A stretch of 5,045 nt of DNA. Source: Flavobacterium sp. (lineage in GTDB: Bacteria; Bacteroidota; Bacteroidia; Flavobacteriales; Flavobacteriaceae). Shown piece after piece: positions 1-5,045 of this stretch. Numbering within the stretch: position 1 is the stretch's first letter; each line of letters begins with the position of its first letter. The position numbers were made by a program, and so were the translations under genes. The notes below the pieces were generated by a model. That model worked only from the letters and a program-made list of their open reading frames with translations. It searched no databases and was not told where the DNA came from. The stretch covers positions 1 to 5,045 of the forward strand of contig JANJWE010000181.1 of assembly GCA_024709705.1 (NCBI GenBank), read 5' to 3'.

Positions 1-344
1 TTTACAATACCACTCAGATAGATGACTTGCTTCACCCCAATTTGATTCATGTAACGGTTGAAATTTTCGGCTGCTTTGGCTTCCATAGTATCAAAAACTT
101 CTGTTGAAGCCGACATGGAGTGGATGAGGTAATAGGCAACATCAATGTTTGAGGGAATTTTTTCAACGTTTACTTCCTCTAAAAAATCAACCTCCCAAAT
201 GGTGATGGATTGTAGCGTTGCTTTGTCTAAACCTAACCGATTTTTATCGCGAACCGCACAAATGATCTCATGGTTTTGCGATAACAATTCCGGTAGAAGT
301 CTTCTCCCCACATAACCATTGGCACCGGTAAGCAGTATTTTCAT
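1..344 (-). CDS. YbjT-like SDR/NAD(P)-binding protein, N-terminal 114 residues (partial)
   Basis: The first 114 codons of a minus-strand gene are present; it starts at the ATG complementary to 342-344 and leaves the window at base 1. The protein opens with beta-strand MKILLTGANGYVG, a GxxGxxG dinucleotide-binding loop (Gly7, Gly10, Gly13) typical of extended or atypical short-chain dehydrogenases. Arg32 after the second strand (AVRD) suggests NADP preference, which is inference. AYYLIHSM (about 70-77) closely resembles the VYFLVHSM segment of E. coli YbjT, and VIYLSGIV (107-114) occupies the usual strand-beta5 position. YbjT relatives carry a C-terminal DUF2867 domain and reach about 475 residues, so roughly three quarters of the gene would lie outside the window. 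The substrate is unknown. The gene follows marC on the same strand after 46 bp, so co-transcription is possible. The start is preceded by an A8 run and AGCGAG instead of a clear ribosome binding site. The fold is secure; the YbjT/DUF2867 assignment is likely. Confidence 0.85.
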   Translation of the reverse strand, partial: MKILLTGANGYVGRRLLPELLSQNHEIICAVRDKNRLGLDKATLQSITIWEVDFLEEVNVEKIPSNIDVAYYLIHSMSASTEVFDTMEAKAAENFNRYMNQIGVKQVIYLSGIV

Positions 345-390
345 CTCGCTTTTTTTTCTAAAGGTAATCAGAAAAGCAATTGAACACTCG

Positions 391-1014
391 TTAAATTTGT
401 TTAAAGATGTTTACGATGGAACTGCTAATGTATTGCACGCCAATAGCAATTACAATAAATCCAATAATTCTGGAAATCGCCACAATGCCCGAAGCACCAA
501 GAATTCGTGAGAGATAGTGAGCACTTTTTAAGATAAAATAAATCACAATGGCCACAGCCAAAATGGAAACAACCGCAATGATTTTTTCACTGATTTTGGT
601 GTAATCTTGATAAAAAGCAATTAGAAGCGAGATAGAACCGGGTCCGGCCAACATTGGAATGGCTAGCGGAGTTAAGGCAATTTGGTTGCGTGTTTGGGCA
701 TCACTTTCTACTTTTTTATTTACGCCTCGTGTTTTATTGAATTTTCCTGTGAGTAATGAAAATCCTGAGCTTACAATGATTAAACCACCGGCAATACGTA
801 GGGCGTCGATGCTAATGCCAAAGAACTTCAACACATATTCCCCAATAAAAAAAGAAATGATTAATATGATAAAAACATTCAAGGCGGTTAAAAGAGAAAC
901 CCTAGAACGTTCAACTTTTGTATAATCTTGGGTTAATCCCACAAAAATAGGAACTGCTCCTAATGGATTCAATACCGAAAATAAAGCAGCAAAGATGTAG
1001 ATAAATAATTCCAT
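391..1014 (-). CDS. MarC family integral membrane protein
   Basis: This complete 207-residue protein matches the usual length of the MarC (UPF0056) family. Family hallmarks are an early NPLGAVPIF motif (about 16-24) and a second, related segment TPLAIPMLAGPGSIS (about 115-129). The two NP/TP-containing loops look like an internal duplication of a three-helix unit. Hydrophobic stretches near 2-24, 41-61, 67-90, 113-136, 144-165 and 180-203 suggest about six inner-membrane helices, with a basic loop between helices 3 and 4 (KFNKTRGVNKK, 91-101). The family was named for E. coli multiple-antibiotic-resistance MarC, but as I recall a resistance role was not upheld. Its transport substrate is unsettled, so no function should be inferred from the name. 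The gene lies between the 142-aa unknown gene (66 bp upstream) and the YbjT-like gene (46 bp downstream), all on the minus strand. Confidence 0.93.
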   Translation of the reverse strand: MELFIYIFAALFSVLNPLGAVPIFVGLTQDYTKVERSRVSLLTALNVFIILIISFFIGEYVLKFFGISIDALRIAGGLIIVSSGFSLLTGKFNKTRGVNKKVESDAQTRNQIALTPLAIPMLAGPGSISLLIAFYQDYTKISEKIIAVVSILAVAIVIYFILKSAHYLSRILGASGIVAISRIIGFIVIAIGVQYISSSIVNIFKQI

Positions 1015-1072
1015 TGTTTTTTCAGCAAAATAAAGGCAACGCTTTCAAATGAAAGTTACCAAATGAATAAAA

Positions 1073-1080
1073 CAAAGTTA
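1073..1080 (-). promoter_or_regulatory. Possible -7 box for the MarC-family gene
   Basis: Read on the minus strand the bases are TAACTTTG, a full match to the Bacteroidota -7 consensus TAnnTTTG. It sits directly after the stop codon of the upstream 142-aa gene and about 58 bases before the marC start. No TTG lies at the expected 17-23 base spacing upstream, so the -33 half is missing. It may be a chance match, or a weak internal promoter if the genes are co-transcribed. Confidence 0.25.
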
Positions 1081-1509
1081 CTATAATTCATCAATATATG
1101 TAGGTGAATTTTCAGATTTCAATTGGTTTAATTTTTCCATGAAAGCTGAAAACTTTTTATTGGGAACCGAATTATCTATTGAAATGAAGAGGTGATCAAT
1201 ATGAAAGGTATACGAATTTCCGGGTTTGTATATCACTAATTTGTAAAAAGGTATAATAAGTGAATAGCTTTCCAAAAGCGAACGGAAACCGATTATAATT
1301 CCTTTAGGACGCAATTCAATATTGCACCAATTTAGGTTGTGGTCAAGAGAAAGCAATTGCGTTATTTGTTCACTTGATTTTGTGATAATCATGCGGGGAG
1401 AACCGATTCCTTTTAATTTTAGGTTTTCTATAAAAGTAAAAGGTTTCCCAACGGCTTCGTCTATTAATTTTGCGGTTTTCTTATCGTTGTAGGAAGTGTT
1501 TAAAAGCAT
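1081..1509 (-). CDS. Conserved-looking hypothetical protein, 142 aa, unknown function
   Basis: I do not recognise this family. It is an uninterrupted frame of 142 codons with ATG start and TAG stop, in a compact region with a plausible promoter, so it is probably real. No signal peptide, lipobox or confident transmembrane helix is visible, so it is probably cytoplasmic. An N-terminal amphipathic stretch (about 8-35) is followed by a region rich in predicted beta-strands: RMIITK (39-44), CNIELRPKGIIIGF (62-75), SYSLIIPFYKLVIYK (81-95), SYTFHIDHLFISID (99-112). It ends with a charged helix, KKFSAFMEKLNQLKSE (118-133). Strands followed by one C-terminal helix resemble a PH-like arrangement, but this is only a guess from the pattern. 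There are no obvious catalytic motifs and just one cysteine (Cys62). It is transcribed away from the CoA-binding gene and toward marC. Confidence 0.7.
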   Translation of the reverse strand: MLLNTSYNDKKTAKLIDEAVGKPFTFIENLKLKGIGSPRMIITKSSEQITQLLSLDHNLNWCNIELRPKGIIIGFRSLLESYSLIIPFYKLVIYKPGNSYTFHIDHLFISIDNSVPNKKFSAFMEKLNQLKSENSPTYIDEL

Positions 1510-1528
1510 CTTTTGTCCATTTACACCC

Positions 1529-1562
1529 TAAAAGTATGAAATAACACAGTAAGATGACTCAA
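1529..1562 (-). promoter_or_regulatory. Candidate Bacteroidota promoter for the 142-aa gene
   Basis: On the minus strand a TTG (complement of 1560-1562) is followed after 23 bases by TACTTTTA (complement of 1529-1536), which matches TAnnTTTG at 7 of 8 positions. The spacing is at the long end of the 17-23 range known for Flavobacterium promoters. The box ends about 19 bases before the ATG at 1509, giving a short leader. The spacing and position support it, but the -7 box is imperfect. Confidence 0.4.
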
Positions 1563-1596
1563 TTTAATAAGGGTTTATGATTTGTTTAGTGATGAA

Positions 1597-1625
1597 TTGA
1601 TTTTGAGTTAAAAACAGTACTTTTA
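1597..1625 (+). promoter_or_regulatory. Candidate Bacteroidota promoter for the CoA-binding gene
   Basis: TTG at 1597-1599 is followed after 18 bases by TACTTTTA at 1618-1625, which matches the -7 consensus TAnnTTTG except for its last base. The ATG follows 15 bases later, so the leader would be very short. The same TACTTTTA octamer is used on the opposite strand for the divergent gene. Within this 131-bp gap I see nothing else that looks like an operator or a conserved RNA. Confidence 0.5.
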
Positions 1626-1640
1626 TAAAAAATTTTAGAA

Positions 1641-2000
1641 ATGAAAAAAACATTGGTTATTGGTGCTTCCACAAATCCGGAACGCTATTCTTTTATGGCG
1701 ATTAACAGCTTGGTTAAAAAAGAGCATGCCGTGGTTGCAATTGGACAAAAGTTAGGTGAAGTAGCCGGTGTAAAAATTCAAACCAAACAAATCCCGTTTA
1801 AAAATATTGATACCGTAACGTTATATTTGAATCCAAAAGGGCAACGCGATTACTACAATTATATAGTTGGATTGCAACCTAAGAGAGTCATTTTTAATCC
1901 CGGCACCGAAAATCCTGAGTTTTATGCTTTGTTGGGGATTAATAACATTAAAGTCGAAGTAGCTTGCACGCTGGTTTTACTTTCTACGAATCAGTATTAG
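1641..2000 (+). CDS. CoA-binding domain protein (CoA_binding_2 / YccU-like)
   Basis: This complete 119-residue, single-domain Rossmann-type protein resembles the CoA_binding_2 family that includes E. coli YccU. The N-terminal strand and loop TLVIGASTNPERYSFMA (4-20) is the nucleotide/CoA-binding signature, with an N-P-x-R-Y-S pattern. RVIFNPGTENPEF (82-94) is the second conserved loop, and VEVACTLVLL (105-114) ends the domain with the conserved Glu-x-x-Cys-Thr pattern. The family resembles the CoA-binding domain of succinyl-CoA synthetase but lacks its ligase parts. It is presumed to bind CoA or an acyl-CoA in the cytoplasm, and no reaction is established. At about 119 residues it is somewhat shorter than the approximately 135-140 of enterobacterial members, but it looks intact. 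There is no Shine-Dalgarno site; an A/T-rich leader precedes the ATG. The gene runs convergently with the symporter gene, 68 bp away. Confidence 0.88.
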   Translation: MKKTLVIGASTNPERYSFMAINSLVKKEHAVVAIGQKLGEVAGVKIQTKQIPFKNIDTVTLYLNPKGQRDYYNYIVGLQPKRVIFNPGTENPEFYALLGINNIKVEVACTLVLLSTNQY

Positions 2001-2002
2001 CG

Positions 2003-2069
2003 GTTGACTGTTATCGGTTATCAGTTGACTGAAAACTGCGACTGAAAACTGCGACTGCCAACTGTGACT
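2003..2069. repeat. Short intergenic tandem repeat, 13-bp period
   Basis: The gap between two convergent genes is almost entirely repetitive. GACTGAAAACTGC occurs at 2027-2039 and exactly again at 2040-2052. A diverged third copy, GACTGCCAACTGT, lies at 2053-2065, and GACT follows at 2066-2069, touching the stop codon of the symporter gene. Upstream, GTTGACTG occurs at 2003-2010 and 2024-2031, and CGGTTATCAG-like words fill the space between. The array is G+C-richer than the surrounding intergenic DNA. There is no protein frame and no strong GC hairpin followed by a T run. It may form a spacer or weak bidirectional end between the converging transcripts, which is inference. Confidence 0.8.
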
Positions 2070-3508
2070 TACCTTCTTCGGATAAGCAATAATCCCATAA
2101 AAGTCAGTAATCCATTTACGATTAAGATTTCAAATCCGAATTCAAATCCAAACCAAGATTTACTATTCAGATTGAGCACAACGGATGAAATGACAGCGAA
2201 AATAGCAACAATGGGCACACATTTGTCTTTTACGTTCCATTTGGTAAACAATCCAAAACTGTAAAGTCCAAGAAGTGGACCGTAAGTAAATCCGGCGAAT
2301 TTCAGTACTTTATCAATGATGCTGGCGTCTTCTACAAAATATTTAAAACTTAGGATTACGATGACAGAAACCGCAACAAACATTTTATGAATTTGTTTGC
2401 GGATGACAACTTGTTTTACGGCATCGTATTTCTTTTCAATTTCTAAAATATCGATGCTAAAAGAGGTGGTTAGCGAAGTCAATGCACTGTCGGCACTTGA
2501 ATAAGCTGCGGCAATTAAACCTAAAATAAAGAAAAATGCCACGCCAATTCCTAAATATTCGTTGGCAAGAATAGGGAAAAGCTGGTCTTTGTGAGCATCA
2601 ATATTGTATTTTAGGGCATATTCAGTGAACAATAATCCCATTACTAAGAACAGAAAATTCACAAACGTGAGCACGATGGTAAACCAAAACATATTCTTTT
2701 GTGCGTCTTTTAGACTGCGACAAGTGAGGTTTTTTTGCATCATATCTTGGTCGAGACCGGTCATAACAATGGCAATAAAGGCTCCGGATAAAAACTGTTT
2801 CCAAAAGTAATTAGGTGAACTCATATCCTCAAAAAAGAAAGTTTTAGAAAAATCACTTTCTGCAATAAAACCTGAAATATTCGAAATGTTTAACCCTAAA
2901 TCTTGTGAAACCGTGACAATGCAAAACACCACAGCAATCAGCATAAAAAGTGTTTGTAGTGTATCGGTCCAAATGATGGTTTTGATACCGGATTTATTGG
3001 TATAGACCCAAATCAGTAAAATAGTAACAGTTACGGTTATCCAATACGGAACATTCAATTTGTCAAAAACAAGGGTTTGCAACACATCGGCAACCAACAT
3101 TAAGCGTAAATTAGAGCCTACGGTTCGCGAAATAATAAAAAACCAGGCTCCGGTTTTGTAGGCATTTCTACCAAATCGGTCCCCTAAATAAGTGTAAATT
3201 GACGTAAGATTTAATCGGTAGTAGAGTGGAAGTAAAACAGTCCCGATTACAAAATAACCCACAATGTAACCGAGTACCAATTGAAAATAAACAAATTGAG
3301 ACGCTTCTACTTTTCCGGGAACGGAAATAAACGTAACTCCGGAGAGTGAAGCCCCAATCATTCCGAATGCCACCAAATACCAAGGAGAGTTTTTATTGGC
3401 TTTAAAAAAGGCATCATTTCCTTCGTCTTTTTTACTGATTAAAGTGGAAATTAAAATGAGTAAGCCAAAATAACTTAGAATAATGAGTACAATTGAAAAA
3501 GGTTCCAT
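2069..3508 (-). CDS. Sodium:solute symporter (SSS family), substrate unknown
   Basis: This complete 479-residue polytopic inner-membrane transporter of the SSS family (LeuT fold) imports a solute with Na+. The sequence alternates about 12-13 hydrophobic segments with short loops, beginning with a helix at about 4-23. Features include GASLSGVTFISVPG (52-65) in the first broken core helix, R-x-x-G-S-N-L-R (128-135), the loop GLDQDMMQKNLTCRSLKDAQKN (251-272) that is typical of SSS members, and AAAYSSADSALTSLTT (333-348). That last segment contains the paired serines Ser337/Ser338 at the expected Na2 sodium site. The substrate cannot be read from the sequence: sugars, sialic acid, amino acids and others are all transported by this family, and no catabolic gene adjoins it. 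The C-terminus is the basic LLLIRRR. The start ATG at 3508 places a hydrophobic helix directly at the N-terminus. The gene is divergent from recR across 118 bp. Confidence 0.93.
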   Translation of the reverse strand: MEPFSIVLIILSYFGLLILISTLISKKDEGNDAFFKANKNSPWYLVAFGMIGASLSGVTFISVPGKVEASQFVYFQLVLGYIVGYFVIGTVLLPLYYRLNLTSIYTYLGDRFGRNAYKTGAWFFIISRTVGSNLRLMLVADVLQTLVFDKLNVPYWITVTVTILLIWVYTNKSGIKTIIWTDTLQTLFMLIAVVFCIVTVSQDLGLNISNISGFIAESDFSKTFFFEDMSSPNYFWKQFLSGAFIAIVMTGLDQDMMQKNLTCRSLKDAQKNMFWFTIVLTFVNFLFLVMGLLFTEYALKYNIDAHKDQLFPILANEYLGIGVAFFFILGLIAAAYSSADSALTSLTTSFSIDILEIEKKYDAVKQVVIRKQIHKMFVAVSVIVILSFKYFVEDASIIDKVLKFAGFTYGPLLGLYSFGLFTKWNVKDKCVPIVAIFAVISSVVLNLNSKSWFGFEFGFEILIVNGLLTFMGLLLIRRR

Positions 3509-3613
3509 GTTGGCATTTTTAAGGCTGCAAAGTACAAAAAACCATTGAATTGAAATTTGAAAATAAACGAATAAACTTTATTTTTTGAAGTCGTTTAGTT
3601 GACGTAAAACACG

Positions 3614-3621
3614 TATTTTTG
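3614..3621 (+). promoter_or_regulatory. Candidate -7 box directly upstream of recR
   Basis: TATTTTTG matches the Bacteroidota -7 consensus TAnnTTTG at every position and ends five bases before the recR ATG. No TTG occurs at the standard spacing: one TTG (3599-3601) is 12 bases upstream and another (3585-3587) is 26 bases upstream, so the -33 element is unclear. If the box is used, the transcript would begin at or within a few bases of the start codon, giving an almost leaderless mRNA. Confidence 0.42.
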
Positions 3622-3626
3622 CCCTT

Positions 3627-4247
3627 ATGGAATTTTCGTCAAAATTATTAGAGAAAGCGGTACAAGAAGTATCACAATTACCGGGCATTGGAAAACGCAC
3701 GGCATTGCGACTGGTCTTACATTTGTTGAAACAACCCAAAGAACAAACAGTCTATTTAACTCAAGCATTACAAACTATGCGTGAAGATATAAAGTTTTGT
3801 TCTCAATGCCATAACATTTCAGATACAACACTTTGTGAAATTTGTGCAAATGATAGCAGAGATGAAGGTTTGTTATGCGTAGTAGAAGATATTCGGGATG
3901 TGATGGCCATAGAAAGTACCAATCAATTTAAGGGAAAATACCATGTCTTAGGAGGAAAAATTTCTCCAATTGATGGTATTGGTCCCGGACAATTGCATAT
4001 AGCCACCCTCGTAGATAAGATAAAAACAGGAGTCATTCGCGAAGTTATATTTGCTTTAAGCTCTACAATAGAGGGAGATACAACCAATTTTTTCATTTAC
4101 AGACAAATTAAAGATTTACCCGTTAAAACATCTACGATTGCCCGGGGAATTTCTGTAGGAGATGAGTTGGAATACGCAGACGAAGTCACCTTGGGTCGGA
4201 GTATTGTAAATCGTATTCCATTTGAAAATACCATGAAAAGCAATTAA
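3627..4247 (+). CDS. recR: Recombination mediator protein RecR
   Basis: This complete 206-residue RecR has the normal length for the family (about 200). It acts in the cytoplasm with RecO (and RecF) to load RecA on SSB-coated single-stranded DNA during gap repair. All domains appear in order: an N-terminal helix-hairpin-helix with [17 protein letters not shown] (18-34); a four-cysteine zinc finger (Cys58, Cys61, Cys70, Cys73); a Toprim domain beginning [15 protein letters not shown] (82-96, with Glu87 and Asp89) and continuing through [16 protein letters not shown] (105-120) and [21 protein letters not shown] (139-159); and the C-terminal [22 protein letters not shown] (168-189), nearly identical to the family signature. 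The ATG is chosen because the helix-hairpin-helix follows at the usual distance and no upstream in-frame start fits. It is divergent from the symporter gene and lies 64 bp before the polysaccharide export gene. Confidence 0.98.
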   Translation: MEFSSKLLEKAVQEVSQLPGIGKRTALRLVLHLLKQPKEQTVYLTQALQTMREDIKFCSQCHNISDTTLCEICANDSRDEGLLCVVEDIRDVMAIESTNQFKGKYHVLGGKISPIDGIGPGQLHIATLVDKIKTGVIREVIFALSSTIEGDTTNFFIYRQIKDLPVKTSTIARGISVGDELEYADEVTLGRSIVNRIPFENTMKSN

Positions 4248-4263
4248 TTAAATGCTTTCTTTT

Positions 4264-4292
4264 TTGAAATTACAATTGAAAAACTATCTTTG
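4264..4292 (+). promoter_or_regulatory. Bacteroidota-type promoter of the polysaccharide export gene
   Basis: TTG at 4264-4266 (within a TTTTTTG run) is followed after 18 bases by TATCTTTG at 4285-4292, an exact match to the -7 consensus TAnnTTTG at normal spacing. The ATG follows 19 bases later, after an A/T-rich leader with no Shine-Dalgarno site. This is the best promoter in the window. It suggests that the export gene and whatever follows are transcribed separately from recR, although I see no strong terminator between them. Confidence 0.65.
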
Positions 4293-4311
4293 TTTGCTAA
4301 AATTTTTTTAA

Positions 4312-5045
4312 ATGAATAAAATTGTATTTTACGGGTTGCTTCTCATAGGTATTCTGGCAGCTTCTTGTGTTCCTACTAAAGATTTGATTTATCTGCAAGA
4401 TAAAGATTCAAGTACGAACAAACCCGTAATTTCTGAGGTAAATAAAAAACCCTATCGCATTCAGGCCAATGATGTGTTGATTGTAAATATAAAAACAATT
4501 GATCCTGAATTATCCGAAATGTTTACGCCCACCAACTCAAATACCCAAAGGGTTCAATCTGAACAAGCATTGTATTTTGAAGGTTTTTCAGTTAATGATC
4601 ATGGCAATATTCGAATTCCGGTTTTAGGAGAAGTAAATGTTCTTGGTTTTACTTTAGATGAAGTTCGATTAAATATAGAACAAAAATTATTAGACGAATA
4701 TTTTAAAAAAGAAGCCAATTTGTTTGTGAGTGTGCGTTTAGCCGGTCTTCGCTATACCATTAATGGTGAAGTGGCATCACCAGGGTCTAAAGTTTTGTAT
4801 GTAGAAAGAGTTAGTATACTTGATGCAGTAGCCAATGCCGGAGACATAACCGTTACCGGTGACCGTAAAAATGTGGTTATAGTGAGACAGTATCCTCATG
4901 GAATTGAAATGCATACCGTTGATTTAACTTCTCGAAATGTGTTATCCTCTCCCTATTTTTATCTTCAACCCAATGATTACATTTTAGTTAATCCTCTGAA
5001 AGAGAAATCTTGGGGAACAGGAACAACCGGTTTACAATCTTTGGC
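4312..5045 (+). CDS. Polysaccharide export lipoprotein, Wza/GumB-type OPX family (partial, 244 codons)
   Basis: An open frame from the ATG at 4312 runs off the right edge; members in this phylum are usually about 260-270 residues, so probably only a short C-terminal part is missing. Residues 1-19 form a lipoprotein signal: MNK, a hydrophobic core, then LAASC with Cys19 as the lipidated residue, so the protein is probably anchored in the outer membrane. The polysaccharide export domain begins at YRIQANDVLIVNI (48-60) and includes DHGNIRIPVLGEVNVLGFTLDEV (96-118). An SLBB-type beta-grasp domain follows, with YTINGEVASPGSKVL (148-162), SILDAVANAGDITVTGDRKNVVIVR (168-192) and FYLQPNDYILVNP (216-228). 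These proteins form the outer-membrane channel for capsule or exopolysaccharide and work with a Wzc-like inner-membrane tyrosine kinase/co-polymerase, which commonly sits directly downstream. The strong upstream promoter fits a first-in-operon position. The family is certain; the exported polymer is unknown. Confidence 0.94.
   Translation, partial: MNKIVFYGLLLIGILAASCVPTKDLIYLQDKDSSTNKPVISEVNKKPYRIQANDVLIVNIKTIDPELSEMFTPTNSNTQRVQSEQALYFEGFSVNDHGNIRIPVLGEVNVLGFTLDEVRLNIEQKLLDEYFKKEANLFVSVRLAGLRYTINGEVASPGSKVLYVERVSILDAVANAGDITVTGDRKNVVIVRQYPHGIEMHTVDLTSRNVLSSPYFYLQPNDYILVNPLKEKSWGTGTTGLQSL

Noticed and set aside
350..357. Run of eight T bases before the YbjT-like gene as a terminator for marC
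   Set aside because: Genes here run on the minus strand, where the run reads as A8 and follows no GC-rich hairpin; it is more likely an A-rich translation leader.
319..510. Plus-strand open frame of 63 codons
   Set aside because: It overlaps the 3' end of the MarC-family gene antisense, has no family resemblance and has low-complexity Asn/Ser-rich content at its end; it is a shadow frame.
659..925. Plus-strand open frame of 88 codons inside the MarC-family gene
   Set aside because: It is entirely antisense to a well-recognised gene and shows no domain or promoter; it is a shadow frame.
1042..1055. Inverted repeat CTTTC-AAAT-GAAAG between the 142-aa gene and marC
   Set aside because: The stem is only about five base pairs, A/T-rich and lacks a T run on the minus strand, so it does not support a terminator or riboswitch.
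2129..2152. 12-bp near-tandem duplication encoding FGFEFGFE near the symporter C-terminus
   Set aside because: It is in frame, short and in a membrane-proximal segment where Phe/Gly are expected. It looks like normal coding sequence, not a functional repeat.
2604..2810. Overlapping short frames on both strands inside the symporter gene, with similar ones at 2064-2264 and 3168-3383
   Set aside because: All lie within the symporter coding region in other frames, with no recognisable protein features.
3528..3534. TACTTTG on the minus strand upstream of the symporter start as a -7 box
   Set aside because: It is one base short of TAnnTTTG and no TTG lies at the expected distance; the position is attractive but the evidence is too thin for a feature.
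4248..4284. Possible terminator after recR (TTTC-TTTTTT-GAAA)
   Set aside because: A four-base-pair A/T stem is not a credible intrinsic terminator, and the bases overlap the promoter of the next gene.

Overview
The window is AT-rich DNA from a Bacteroidota chromosome, most likely Flavobacterium or a close relative in Flavobacteriaceae. Three things point there. Gene starts lack clear Shine-Dalgarno sites. Several genes are preceded by the Bacteroidota promoter pair (TTG near -33, TAnnTTTG near -7) instead of an E. coli-type sigma-70 promoter. The proteins also read like flavobacterial homologues. This looks like core chromosome: there is no sign of phage, transposon, integron, CRISPR, tRNA or rRNA.

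Layout: (1) Bases 1-1509 hold three genes on the minus strand. Read 5'->3' they are a 142-aa protein of unknown function, a MarC-family membrane protein, and a YbjT-like NAD(P)-binding protein whose C-terminal part lies beyond the left edge. (2) A 131-bp divergent gap with a candidate promoter for each side separates them from a plus-strand CoA-binding-fold gene (1641-2000). (3) A 68-bp gap between convergent genes holds a short tandem repeat with a 13-bp period. It is followed by a minus-strand sodium:solute symporter (2069-3508). (4) A 118-bp divergent gap leads into complete recR (3627-4247). (5) After a 64-bp gap with a textbook Bacteroidota promoter, a Wza/GumB-type outer-membrane polysaccharide export lipoprotein starts at 4312 and runs off the right edge. 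It is probably the first gene of a capsule or exopolysaccharide locus.

The genes do not form one pathway. They are a mix of housekeeping functions (recombinational repair, ion-coupled transport, small membrane and cofactor-binding proteins) beside what is probably the start of a polysaccharide export operon. I found no convincing new multi-gene system. The points most worth a second look are the intergenic tandem repeat, the unknown 142-aa protein, and the polysaccharide locus that should continue to the right.
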